Shown: piece by piece, positions 14,405 to 23,245 of the stretch | How the letters are laid out: the number at the start of each line of letters is the position of its first letter | Position numbering within the stretch: the stretch's first letter is position 1 | DNA from: Achromobacter mucicolens | GTDB lineage: Bacteria; Pseudomonadota; Gammaproteobacteria; Burkholderiales; Burkholderiaceae_B | NCBI RefSeq assembly: GCF_902859725.1 | Contig: NZ_CADIJP010000013.1 | Coordinates: 62,001 to 126,000 of the forward strand | Direction of reading: 5' to 3' | Length of the DNA: 64,000 nucleotides | Program-made: the position numbers and the translations under genes | The notes under the pieces: generated by a model | Database searches by the model: none | Told to the model about the DNA's origin: nothing | What the model saw: only the letters and a program-made list of their open reading frames with translations

Positions 14405-17239
14405 CTAGCCCGCCCGCAGCGGCAGGATCAGCGTGAACGCGCGCCACGGCGGCGTGACCGTCGCGTAGCCTTTGTCCGGGTGCAGCGGCGCAGCCGACAG
14501 CGGCGGGTCGGTGACCAGCGCGCCGCCGTGGTCGATCACGGTTTCCTGTATCTGGGTGATGGCGATGCTGGCGCCGTCGTGCGCGGCGCGTTCGGCGCTG
14601 AGCAAGGCGTCGTCGGGCACGGCGTGGGCAGGTGGATCGGCCTCCCACCGTTGCTCCTTGCTCAGGCCGAAGCGGATCGTGCAGCCGTCCGGGCCGGCAT
14701 CCAGGTCGATCGTCACGCGGGCGTCGTCCGCATTGCGGCAGCGCAGGAGGTAATCGGTCATCGACCGGAACGCCGCCGAGAGCGCCTGCGCATCGCCGGA
14801 CACGGTCGGGCCGTCCCGCGAGGCCGTGTGATTCGTCAGCGTAATCCGGCGCTGGTCGCGCGCGGGCAAGGCGGCCATCACGTCCTGCAGGCGCGCGCCC
14901 AGTTCGACATCGCTGTGCATGGCGCGGGCGCGCCGCCGCGATTCGCTGGCGCCCGCCAGGCGCTCGAAGGTGATGTCGGCCTTGCCGATCTCGGCCACGA
15001 TGCGCTGGCTCAGGTCCTGCGCCAGCGCCGCGACCTCCTCGGCCGGCATGCCCTGGCGGGCGTCCTCGTGCAGCAGCACGGTCTGCGATGTGAGGCTGCA
15101 CGCCAGCGACAACGAGGTGCGCGTCTGCCGTGCCACCTCGGCCACGGTCTCGCGCAGGTAGCGCAGGTCGCGCGCCCACCCCAGGTCCGCGATGTCGGTG
15201 AAGAACCAGATCGACATGTCCAGGCTGGGATCCAGGTCGGTGCGCGTGGCCAGGACGGAGCGGGGCTGGCCGGTGCTGTCCAGCAGTTCGATGCGTTCGC
15301 GCTTGACGGTGAAGGGAGCGGTCAGGATGCCCAGCGTCGCTTCGTCGCCCGCAATCGCGTAGTCCGTGATCGCCGGGGCCTCGTCCAGGCTGCGCCCGCG
15401 CCGGGGTTCAGCGCCCAGCATGTCCGTTGCCACGCGGTTCATCTCGATGACGGCGCCCTCGCGGCCCACGAACACCACCGCCTGTTCGGTTTCCGCCATC
15501 AGGCTTTGCTTGGTCTGGTTGAGCAGATGCTGCGCCAGGCCTTCTTCCAGCGACGCGATGATCTGGAGCAGGTCATCGATGTCCGGCCCCTTGAAGGCGT
15601 GCGAGACCGACGATTCCACGTCAAGCAGCCACCGTATCCGGCCGTTCAGGTGTATGGGCACGGTCATGGCCGAGCGCAGCGGCCGCTTTGGTCCCCCGTA
15701 GCCGTGTTGCGCGTACGCCGGGTTGCCGATGTCGTCCACCGCCAGCAGGCAGCCCTGCGCCAGCGTCGCGCCCAGCATGCCTTGCGAGGTGGGCTGCTGG
15801 TATGCGGGCGGCAGCACGTAGGCCGGCGCCAGGCTGTGCTGGGTGACGACCTCGAAGCGCTTGTCCTGGCGGTTGACGCGATACAGCGCCACGTGGTCCC
15901 ACGAAAAATGCTGCGCAAGCTGGACGATGATCTCTTCGGCGGCCTGGCGCAACGACGCGGCGGCCATCACCTTGCGCCGCAGCGAATCGGCAAATTCGGC
16001 GCGCTCGTCGTCGCGCTCTTTTTCAAAGCGCATCAGCACGGGTTCCAGGTCCAGCGCGCGCAGCATCTCCAGGTGCCGCTCGCCGTAAGCGCCCGGCTGG
16101 CGCGAGCACAGGCTGAGTGCCGAGCTGTAGCCGTCCGGGCGTGTGACGGGCAGCGTGACGGAGGCCTCGATGCCCAGGTCCTGATAGCACCGCACGACCT
16201 CGTTGCCGGGCTGCGGCATGTTCTTCTGGACGAAGGCGCCGATCTCTTCGACCCAGGTCCGGCCGGAATCCAGGAACGCGCGGATCGTGGGCGGCAGGTC
16301 CATCCAGCGCGCGGGCCATAGCTCCACGCCCTCCGGGCGCACGGCGATTGCGCGAAACAGCGACACATCGTTGCCATAGATGCCGAAGACCGCGTGCTCG
16401 AACGGAATGAGGCGCCGTATCTGCTCCAGGATGCGGTCCAGCTTCAGCCGCCAGCCGCCGATCGCGGGATCCAGGGCAATGCGCCGGATTTCATCGCGGG
16501 CGGACTCCAGCGTGCGCGACTGGATGACGGCAATGACGCCCAGCAGTTCGCCATTGGGGGCGGGATCGGGCGTCATGACGAGCTCGAACTGCCGGTCGGC
16601 GTCGTCGGGAACCGGGATGGCGATGGTCACCGCGACCATCGCATCGCCTTCCGTGTCTTGCACGCACCGCAGGATGGCTCGCTGCACGGGGCCGCCGTCG
16701 GATGGCCGAAAGCGCGCCGCGAGCCGGGTGCCGCACAGGGCCTCGCGCGGCAGGCCCAGCGTGCGCGCCGCCTCGGGGTTGGCAAAGCGGATCACGCCCT
16801 GCATGTCCAGCCGGAACACGGCGTAGGGCGTGCGCTCGAAACGATGCGATTCGGCCTCGCGAAACGGCGCGCCGTCATTGACCAGCACGATGAGTTCGCC
16901 GCTGTCCAATGTGCAGAGCGGGATGAGCTGCGCGGGCACGCGTGCCCCGCCCGGGCTCCGGTACACGACATCGACGGCGCCATCGCCCATGCGCAGCGGC
17001 TTGGCAAGCCCGTAGACCTGGCTCACGTGCCGGTTGACGAGCGCCTCGCGCGCCAGCGGCAGGACGGCGCTGGCCGCGACGATCTCGCCCGATCGGGCCA
17101 GGACGAGACAGGGCACGCCGACCTGGGACAGCACGCGCGCCACCTCGGCGGGCTCGCCAAAAAGGGAAAACTCGGGCAGCGCCACGCCCTGGGCAAGTGC
17201 CGGCGCGTCGCGATAGGGTTTCGGCTCCATCTCTGTCAT
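14405..17239 (-). CDS. Multi-PAS/GAF sensor with a degenerate histidine-kinase module
   Basis: A 944-aa soluble protein. Approximate domains: PAS (31-125), PAS (134-245), GAF (263-400), GAF (428-570), PAS (580-685), a DHp-like helix pair (690-765) and an ATPase-like domain (770-944). The DHp box reads VARQTRTSL where active kinases have VSHELRTPL, so the phospho-accepting His is Arg704 and the next Glu is Gln. The N-box (FRSMTDYLLRC) lacks both Asn residues and the DxGxG box is absent, so it should neither bind ATP normally nor autophosphorylate. It starts 22 bp after the protease/hydrolase gene and ends 26 bp before the receiver-CHAT gene. It is probably a non-catalytic sensor that controls the CHAT protein by contact. 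Confidence 0.88.
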   Translation of the reverse strand: MTEMEPKPYRDAPALAQGVALPEFSLFGEPAEVARVLSQVGVPCLVLARSGEIVAASAVLPLAREALVNRHVSQVYGLAKPLRMGDGAVDVVYRSPGGARVPAQLIPLCTLDSGELIVLVNDGAPFREAESHRFERTPYAVFRLDMQGVIRFANPEAARTLGLPREALCGTRLAARFRPSDGGPVQRAILRCVQDTEGDAMVAVTIAIPVPDDADRQFELVMTPDPAPNGELLGVIAVIQSRTLESARDEIRRIALDPAIGGWRLKLDRILEQIRRLIPFEHAVFGIYGNDVSLFRAIAVRPEGVELWPARWMDLPPTIRAFLDSGRTWVEEIGAFVQKNMPQPGNEVVRCYQDLGIEASVTLPVTRPDGYSSALSLCSRQPGAYGERHLEMLRALDLEPVLMRFEKERDDERAEFADSLRRKVMAAASLRQAAEEIIVQLAQHFSWDHVALYRVNRQDKRFEVVTQHSLAPAYVLPPAYQQPTSQGMLGATLAQGCLLAVDDIGNPAYAQHGYGGPKRPLRSAMTVPIHLNGRIRWLLDVESSVSHAFKGPDIDDLLQIIASLEEGLAQHLLNQTKQSLMAETEQAVVFVGREGAVIEMNRVATDMLGAEPRRGRSLDEAPAITDYAIAGDEATLGILTAPFTVKRERIELLDSTGQPRSVLATRTDLDPSLDMSIWFFTDIADLGWARDLRYLRETVAEVARQTRTSLSLACSLTSQTVLLHEDARQGMPAEEVAALAQDLSQRIVAEIGKADITFERLAGASESRRRARAMHSDVELGARLQDVMAALPARDQRRITLTNHTASRDGPTVSGDAQALSAAFRSMTDYLLRCRNADDARVTIDLDAGPDGCTIRFGLSKEQRWEADPPAHAVPDDALLSAERAAHDGASIAITQIQETVIDHGGALVTDPPLSAAPLHPDKGYATVTPPWRAFTLILPLRAG

Positions 17240-17261
17240 GACAAGCCCTCTTCACCCGCGG

Positions 17262-19286
17262 TCACCGCTTGATGAACGCGATGACCTGCTGTTGCGTGCC
17301 CTTGTCGTTGTCGAATCCGCCATGTGTGCTGGACGCCACGGGCAGGACACGGGCGTTGGCCGGCGCGCTGCCCTCGGGCGACACGTGGAGCGCGTCGCAG
17401 GCAATGCCGGCATCCCGGAAATAGCGCTCCATGCCAAGCAGCGGTGTCGTGGTGCCGCCCTCGAACGATTCGCTGACCAGATACAGCAGCGATCGCCGGT
17501 ACGGGCCGCAGGTGGGATCGTCCTCTTCGGCGCGGTCCGACAGATGGAACTGCTGGTAGCGCTTCACGCGGCTGCCCAGGTGCGGCACGACCAGGTCCTT
17601 GAAGGTCTGCAGCCTGACCGCGGGCGCCATCAGGCTCAGCGACTCCAGCTCTCCGCCGTCGGCGGTCAGGCGCTTGACGAAGTGGCTGGCGACGATCGCG
17701 CCGGCCGAATGGCCCACGATGTGCAGGCGCACGCGGCCGCGCGCGACGTGCGCCTTGAAGTGCTTGTACAGCAGGATCATCGCGGCCTCTTCGCCGCCGT
17801 CGCGGACCGGTTCGCTCATGGCTTCGGCGTTCTGCTTCATCTCGCCCCAGATCACCGTGCCGGGCCGCGCCAGCCAGCGCTCAAGCCGCTGGTTCCACCA
17901 GCGTTCCAGCCGCTCGCCGATGCCGCCAGTGGTGCGCGGCACGTCGCTCGCGGCGTCCCGGATGATGTTCCTGACGGTGGTGATGAAATCCGTTTCCCAC
18001 ATCAGGAAGACGGGAAAGATCTGGCTGTCGTAGAGCAGCGGGATCCATTCGGCGGCGGCTTCGGCCGCATCGTTCTCGCCGACCAGCCCGCCGTGCGCGT
18101 ACACGCACACGTCCATCGGCTTGTCCTTCAGGTTCCAGCGCTCGCGCGCCGCGCTCATGTGCACGTCCACGATGGCGCGCAGGTCGTCGGGCGTGGTGCG
18201 AAACGCGCCGCTGTTGCTGAGCTTGCCGTTGTTGCCCACGTTGACGATGAACGGCGTGAGCTCCCGGTCGCGCAGCACCTTGCCGGCGGCCAGCGTCACC
18301 TTCTGCCCTTCGGTGCGCAGGCTGATGCTGTTCGAGATCCGTTCGTGTTCGTGCGTGACAACGCCCAGTTGCACGACCCAGCAGTCCATCGCATTGCGCA
18401 GCCAGTCGTCGTACGTCAGCACGGCCATGCCGTGCGTGCCCCATTCCTCGCCCCAGGAGTTCTGGATCAGGAAACCGTCCTGCGTGTAGCCCACGATGAC
18501 GAAGGCGTGGCCCTGCATCGCCGTTTCCTGGCCGGTGGCCGGAATCACCCAGAACGGCCGCGTGACGGGCGTGGGCTCATCGTCGTGCGGGGTGACGCCG
18601 TGGCCGTCGTCCCAGCCGTCGTGGCAGCCCGCGCTGGCGTACAGGATGCCGACCTCGTTCAGCGCGGCGTGCATCTCGACGATGCTGCGCGTGTCGATGC
18701 GGTAGTAGGCCCCGAGCGGGCGCTTGACCGCGTCCAGCCACCAGTCGTCTTCGGGGCGTTTGGCCGCCGGGGGCATGTCGAGCGTGGGGAATAACGCCTG
18801 CGCGCAGGCGCCGTGCCGGAACCAGCCTTTCAAGGCGCCGCGCAGGCTGGAGCCGCTGTCGTCGACCGACCCGGGGAATTCGTCGTAGCGCCTGGCCATC
18901 GAATACAGCATGAAAGGCGAGATCGCAGGGCGCGTGTCGCGCTCGGACTTGCGCAGCAGGTATTCGACCACGGTGGATAGGGCGAACCCCGTGCACGCCG
19001 ACGTGGCGCCCTGGTGCTTTACCGTCAGGCCCATCACGGGAATCATTTCCGCCTTGGGCGTGACGGAAATGTTGGGCCGGAACAGGATGTCGCGCGCGTC
19101 GAAGGCATCGGGCTTGGCGGACCGCTCGAAGAGCCGCGCGGCCGGGGCGTCATCCTGCTTGCGGCGCTTGCGGGCCTTCGGGGCAGGATCTTCCGGCGCC
19201 GCGGCGGACGCTTGCGCCACGCGCTTGCCCTTCTTCTTGGCCGCGGGCTTGGCCGCCGTGCGCGCTGCCGCCTTTCGGGTCGCCAT
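17262..19286 (-). CDS. Papain-like (C1) cysteine protease fused to an alpha/beta serine hydrolase
   Basis: A 674-aa protein. The first 50 residues are Lys/Ala/Arg-rich and probably disordered. The papain-like domain (about 60-310) has the oxyanion Gln92 and catalytic Cys98 in HQGATSACTGFA, His260 in QGHAFVIVGY and Asn276 in IQNSWGEEWG, a complete C1A set. No signal peptide or inhibitory propeptide is present, so it should act in the cytoplasm. The second domain (about 385-674) is a serine hydrolase fold: VYAHGGLV oxyanion region, nucleophile S527 in HIVGHSAGA and likely His655 in SSTHGGF. The pairing in one chain is unusual. A GGGAG site precedes the ATG. The gene starts 26 bp after the amidase gene. 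Confidence 0.88.
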   Translation of the reverse strand: MATRKAAARTAAKPAAKKKGKRVAQASAAAPEDPAPKARKRRKQDDAPAARLFERSAKPDAFDARDILFRPNISVTPKAEMIPVMGLTVKHQGATSACTGFALSTVVEYLLRKSERDTRPAISPFMLYSMARRYDEFPGSVDDSGSSLRGALKGWFRHGACAQALFPTLDMPPAAKRPEDDWWLDAVKRPLGAYYRIDTRSIVEMHAALNEVGILYASAGCHDGWDDGHGVTPHDDEPTPVTRPFWVIPATGQETAMQGHAFVIVGYTQDGFLIQNSWGEEWGTHGMAVLTYDDWLRNAMDCWVVQLGVVTHEHERISNSISLRTEGQKVTLAAGKVLRDRELTPFIVNVGNNGKLSNSGAFRTTPDDLRAIVDVHMSAARERWNLKDKPMDVCVYAHGGLVGENDAAEAAAEWIPLLYDSQIFPVFLMWETDFITTVRNIIRDAASDVPRTTGGIGERLERWWNQRLERWLARPGTVIWGEMKQNAEAMSEPVRDGGEEAAMILLYKHFKAHVARGRVRLHIVGHSAGAIVASHFVKRLTADGGELESLSLMAPAVRLQTFKDLVVPHLGSRVKRYQQFHLSDRAEEDDPTCGPYRRSLLYLVSESFEGGTTTPLLGMERYFRDAGIACDALHVSPEGSAPANARVLPVASSTHGGFDNDKGTQQQVIAFIKR

Positions 19287-19312
19287 GTCGTTCTCCCAAT
19301 GCCGGCCGCCGG

Positions 19313-20764
19313 CTAGGACGCCAGCTTCAAGCTGGCGATGTAGCGCGGCGCGTCGGCGGCCAGCTTGGCCTGCACGTCGTCGCGCAGCTGTTCATACAGG
19401 GCGGCGTTCAGCGTCAGGCGCTGCGCGCAGGCCCAAAAGTTCACCTGCCGCGCGCCCCACTGCGCAAACAGGAAACGCTTGCGGCTGTCCACGGCGCGAA
19501 AGTAGTAGGCGCCCAGCGCCATCGACAGCCCGCCGCCGCGATCGCGCTGCACGGCGCCCAGCTGGAAGTTGCCTCCCGACTGCGACGAGGCGTGAAAGTC
19601 GAAGAGCTTTACGGTGTCGTCGTCTTCGGCCAGCTGGCCCAGCGCGGACACCGCCTGGTCCAGCACCGCCAGCTGATCGCGCCGCGCGACGGCCAGCAGC
19701 AGGTCGACGGCCACCTGGTCCATGCGGAACTCGCGCTCGTCTTCCTCGTGATGGGTAAAGTGCATTTGCCCGCTGGTCCACCCCAGGTTCTCCAGCACTT
19801 CCACGTAGGTCTGATACCAGGCCTGCGATTGGGTGAATCGGTCGTGGGCGGCGCTGGCTGCGCGTTGCGCCAGCTGCAGCGAATACAGCACGTCGCCGCG
19901 TTCCTGTTCCTGCAGGCCCGCTGCAAACGACAGCACGCTGCCGGCGTTGATGCTGGCCTGCGGCGCCTGCCGCGCGGTCTTGCCCGCGGCGCCGGCACGC
20001 AGCACGGCGCCCGAACGTTTGGCGGGCGTGCGCCGCCGCGCGACGGGCATGCCGGGCGGCTCCAGCGTCTGCACCGCCAGGTCATTCAGATAGCCGTGGA
20101 TACCAACCGCGTTGACGCCGTGGTCCGGCATGGTCGAGGTGGGCGCGGCGCGTTTGGACGCGCGGCCCGCGGGGCGCGGCGGCGGGGCCGGCGATACCAG
20201 CGCGCCGTCCTCGGAGAACGTGGCGGCCAGGATGAAGTCGGCTTCCGCGGCGGAATAGGCCGGGTCCCAGTGCGTGTTTTCGGGGACATGGCAATGGCCG
20301 TAGTGCCCGCTCTGCGAGTCCCAGATGGTGGCATCGCGGTTATGGCCGCCGGGGTCCTTGCCGTTCTTGGCCGGCAACGGGCGGCCCGAGGGCCACTTGC
20401 GGGGGATGCCGTGCTGCGCTTCGATCCAGCGGCACAGACGCGCCAGGTTGGTCAGCGCCCGGCTGTCCTTGGGCAGGTGCGCAAAGCCCACCAGCTCGAT
20501 CTGCACGGCCGAATCGCGGTTGGTCTGGACGCCGCCCGCATCGTTGCGCAGCGCCCGCGCGCCTTCGGCGGTGTCGACGTGCTGGAAGATCGTCGTGGCA
20601 TCGACCGTGAAGTGGGGGTCGGATCGGTTGCGGCGGAACGCGTCCATCGCGCCCTGCGCGGTGCTGCCTTCCGTGGTGTGATGGACGATCTTGAAAGGGC
20701 CGCCAAGGTGAGGCCCGGACGATCCCGATATGGGCCGCCACGTCGCGAATGGACATCGTGCCAT
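19313..20764 (-). CDS. AmpD/PGRP-fold N-acetylmuramoyl-L-alanine amidase with an unknown C-terminal domain; first gene of the operon
   Basis: A 483-aa protein. Residues 1-185 form a type-2 amidase domain: H28 (or H29) in KIVHHTTEG, H157 in YGHCHVPEN and D167 in THWDP. The 10-residue spacing between the last two matches the zinc ligands of AmpD. No signal peptide is seen, so like AmpD it would act on cytoplasmic muropeptides, or be released on lysis. A Pro/Ala/Arg-rich linker (about 190-285) leads to a C-terminal domain of about 190 residues that I do not recognise; it has a Gly-rich, aromatic motif (NFQLGAVQRDRGGGLSMALG). The start at 20764 is set by GAGGAG seven to nine bases upstream. Confidence 0.85.
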   Translation of the reverse strand: MARCPFATWRPISGSSGPHLGGPFKIVHHTTEGSTAQGAMDAFRRNRSDPHFTVDATTIFQHVDTAEGARALRNDAGGVQTNRDSAVQIELVGFAHLPKDSRALTNLARLCRWIEAQHGIPRKWPSGRPLPAKNGKDPGGHNRDATIWDSQSGHYGHCHVPENTHWDPAYSAAEADFILAATFSEDGALVSPAPPPRPAGRASKRAAPTSTMPDHGVNAVGIHGYLNDLAVQTLEPPGMPVARRRTPAKRSGAVLRAGAAGKTARQAPQASINAGSVLSFAAGLQEQERGDVLYSLQLAQRAASAAHDRFTQSQAWYQTYVEVLENLGWTSGQMHFTHHEEDEREFRMDQVAVDLLLAVARRDQLAVLDQAVSALGQLAEDDDTVKLFDFHASSQSGGNFQLGAVQRDRGGGLSMALGAYYFRAVDSRKRFLFAQWGARQVNFWACAQRLTLNAALYEQLRDDVQAKLAADAPRYIASLKLAS

Positions 20765-20962
20765 CGATGGTCTCCTCGGAACGGGCGCGGGTGTTCTTGG
20801 CAAGACGACATGACGACGATGATGCGGCGCCCATTGCAGGGATATATATGCGGACCTCATCCGCCTTGCTAGTAGCCGAAAGTATTAATCCTTGAATGTG
20901 CAATGGTGCTTATGCATCATCCGGCCCCGGTTGTGCTCGTCCAGACGGATGAGGCGCGGCGT
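20765..20962 (-). promoter_or_regulatory. Presumed promoter region of the five-gene operon
   Basis: A 198-bp gap between the YdeP-like gene and the amidase gene on the same strand. It contains an AT-rich patch (about 20841-20900, with GATATATATG and AGTATTAATCC on the plus strand) that contrasts with its neighbours. No convincing sigma-70 pair or operator could be assigned. An independent promoter is inferred from the gap and composition. Confidence 0.4.
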
Positions 20963-23230
20963 TCACGCTGCCTTGCGGATGCGCACCGGAATCGATTTGT
21001 AGCTGGGCGTGCCGCTCGCCGTGTCCTGGTAATCCAGCGGGCACAGGTTGTTTGCCTCCGGGTAGTACGCGCCCACCGAGCCGGCCGCAATGTCGTGCTT
21101 GATGGCTGTCAGCCGCAGGCGACGGTGCGTCTGGCCCGGCAGGCTGGTGACGATTTCAACCGCGTCGCCGTGGGCGATGCCGTGGCGCGCCAGATCGGCC
21201 GCGTTCATGAACAGCACGTCGCGCCGGCCGAACACGCCGCGATAACGGTCATCCAGGCCGTAGATGGTGGTGTTGTACTGGTCGTGGCTGCGTAGCGTGG
21301 TGAGTCTGAGGATGTTGCCTTCCACGATGTCGGGATCTTCGCGCAGCCCCGCGAACGGAATGAACTCTGCCTTGCCCGAGGCCGTCTTCCAGATGCGCTC
21401 GGTGGGGGGCAGCGGCAGGCGAAAGCCGCCGGGGATGCGGATGCGCGCGTTGTAGTCACGGAAATCCGGGTAGATTTTTTCGATCAGGTCGCGGATGCGG
21501 TCGTAGTCCTCGATCAGATGCGCCCAGTTGACGCGGCTGCGCGGCAGCGTCGCCTGCGCCATGCCGGCAATGATGGCCGGTTCCGACCGCAGGTGCCTCG
21601 ATGCCGGCAGCAGCTTGCCGCGCGAGGCGTGCACCATCGACATCGAATCCTCCACCGTGACCGATTGCGCCCCGCCCGCCTGCACGTCGCTTTCCGTGCG
21701 GCCCAGCACCGGCAGGATGATCGACTGCTTGCCGATCAACAGGTGCGAGCGGTTCAGCTTGGTGTTCAGATGCACCGCCAGGTCCAGCTGCCGCATGCCG
21801 CGCTCGCAGGCGTCGGTGTCGGGCAGCGCGATCGCGAAATTGCCGCCCAGGCAGATCAGCGCCTTGGCGCGGCCCGCGGCCATGGCCTTCATGGCCTCCA
21901 CCGCATCATGGCCGGGCCGCTCCGGGGGCCGGAAGCCAAAGGTCTGTTCGACGTGGTCGAACATGGTGTGGTCGATCTTTTCGGTGATGCCGACCGTGCG
22001 GTTGCCCTGCACGTTCGAGTGCCCGCGCAAGGGGCAGATGCCCGCGCCCGGCTTGCCGAAGTTGCCGCGCATCAAGAGCAGCGCCGCAATCTGCTGCACG
22101 TTGCTCGTGCCCTTTTCATGCTGCGTGATGCCCATGCCATACGTGACGATGGTGGCGTTGGAACGCGCGTAGGCGTCGGCCACCTGTTCCAGGTCGCGCT
22201 GACGCAGGCCGCTTGCCTGTTCGATGTCGGCCCAGCTCGTGGCGTCCAGGTCCTTGGCGAAGGCTTCGTAGCCGTTGGTGTGCCGGGAAATGAATTCGTG
22301 GTCCAGTGTGTTGCGCCCGTCGCGGTCCGCGTTCATCAGCGCTTTCATGATGCCTTTGAGCGCGGCGGCGTCGCCGCCAACCTTGACCTGGAAGTACGTG
22401 GATGCGATGGGCGTGGAGCCCAGCGTGCCCATTTCGATCGGATCCTGCGGATCGGCAAAGCGCTCCAGGGAGCGTTCGCGCAGCGGGTTGAACACAATGA
22501 TGGGCACGCCGCGGCGCGCGCATTCGTGCAGCGTTCCCATCATGCGCGGATGGTTCGTGCCGGGGTTGTGTCCCATCGAGATGATGAGGTCGCACACATC
22601 GAAGTCGTCCAGCGACACCGTGCCCTTGCCGATGCCGATGGCCTGGGGCAGCCCGACGCTGGTGGCCTCGTGGCACATGTTGGAGCAGTCGGGAAAATTG
22701 TTGGTGCCGAATTCGCGGGCGTACAGGCTGAACAGGAACGCCGCTTCGTTGGAGGCGCGGCCCGAGGTATAGAACTCGGCCATGTCCGGGTCGGGCAGGC
22801 TGGCCAGCGTCTGGCCGATGCGCGCGAACGCGTCGTCCCATCCGATGGGCTGGTAGGTGTCGCTGGCCGCGTCGTAGGCCAGCGGATGCGTCAGGCGGCC
22901 GGCGTTCTCCAGGTCGTGGTCGCTCCAGGTCAGCAGCTCGGCCACCGGATGCGCGGCAAAGAACTCGGGCGTCACGCGCTTGCGGGTGGCTTCCCACGTC
23001 ACCGCCTTCGCGCCGTTTTCACAGAACTGGAACGTCGACGTATGCGCCTTGTCGGGCCATGCGCAGCCCGGGCAATCGAAGCCGTCGGGCTTATTGGTGC
23101 GCAACAGCAGCGCGGGCGCCTCGGCGATGCGCATCTGGTTGGCCACCGCCTGCGCGGTCGCCTTCAGGGCGCCCCAACCGCCTGCGGGGGCGTCGTAGGT
23201 GCGGATGCCTGCGGGTTTGCCTTGGGTCAT
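20963..23230 (-). CDS. ydeP: FdhF/YdeP-family molybdopterin oxidoreductase
   Basis: A 755-aa protein, close to the length of E. coli YdeP (about 760). It shows the family N-terminal motif FDCPGCAWPD, the molybdopterin-domain motifs FPDCSNMCHEATSVGLPQAIG (part), ISMGHNPGTNHPRMM and RGHSNVQGNRT, and the C-terminal dinucleotide-binding domain. There is no Tat signal, so it is cytoplasmic. YdeP is linked to acid resistance in enterobacteria but its substrate is unknown. It starts 15 bp after the CLC transporter gene, so the two are very likely one operon, which fits an acid-stress role. Confidence 0.9.
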   Translation of the reverse strand: MTQGKPAGIRTYDAPAGGWGALKATAQAVANQMRIAEAPALLLRTNKPDGFDCPGCAWPDKAHTSTFQFCENGAKAVTWEATRKRVTPEFFAAHPVAELLTWSDHDLENAGRLTHPLAYDAASDTYQPIGWDDAFARIGQTLASLPDPDMAEFYTSGRASNEAAFLFSLYAREFGTNNFPDCSNMCHEATSVGLPQAIGIGKGTVSLDDFDVCDLIISMGHNPGTNHPRMMGTLHECARRGVPIIVFNPLRERSLERFADPQDPIEMGTLGSTPIASTYFQVKVGGDAAALKGIMKALMNADRDGRNTLDHEFISRHTNGYEAFAKDLDATSWADIEQASGLRQRDLEQVADAYARSNATIVTYGMGITQHEKGTSNVQQIAALLLMRGNFGKPGAGICPLRGHSNVQGNRTVGITEKIDHTMFDHVEQTFGFRPPERPGHDAVEAMKAMAAGRAKALICLGGNFAIALPDTDACERGMRQLDLAVHLNTKLNRSHLLIGKQSIILPVLGRTESDVQAGGAQSVTVEDSMSMVHASRGKLLPASRHLRSEPAIIAGMAQATLPRSRVNWAHLIEDYDRIRDLIEKIYPDFRDYNARIRIPGGFRLPLPPTERIWKTASGKAEFIPFAGLREDPDIVEGNILRLTTLRSHDQYNTTIYGLDDRYRGVFGRRDVLFMNAADLARHGIAHGDAVEIVTSLPGQTHRRLRLTAIKHDIAAGSVGAYYPEANNLCPLDYQDTASGTPSYKSIPVRIRKAA

Positions 23231-23245
23231 GCGAATCTCCGGAAC

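Noticed and set aside
12681-14408. Long plus-strand open frame opposite the CHAT gene
   Set aside because: Low-complexity composition; the minus strand holds the CHAT motifs.
14379-15179. Upstream extension of the CHAT gene reading frame
   Set aside because: It would overlap the kinase-like gene by about 770 bp and is Arg/Gly-rich. The ATG at 14378 gives the usual short gap.
20767-20860. N-terminal extension of the amidase
   Set aside because: No ribosome-binding site, and it adds a basic stretch before the conserved start at 20764, which has GAGGAG.
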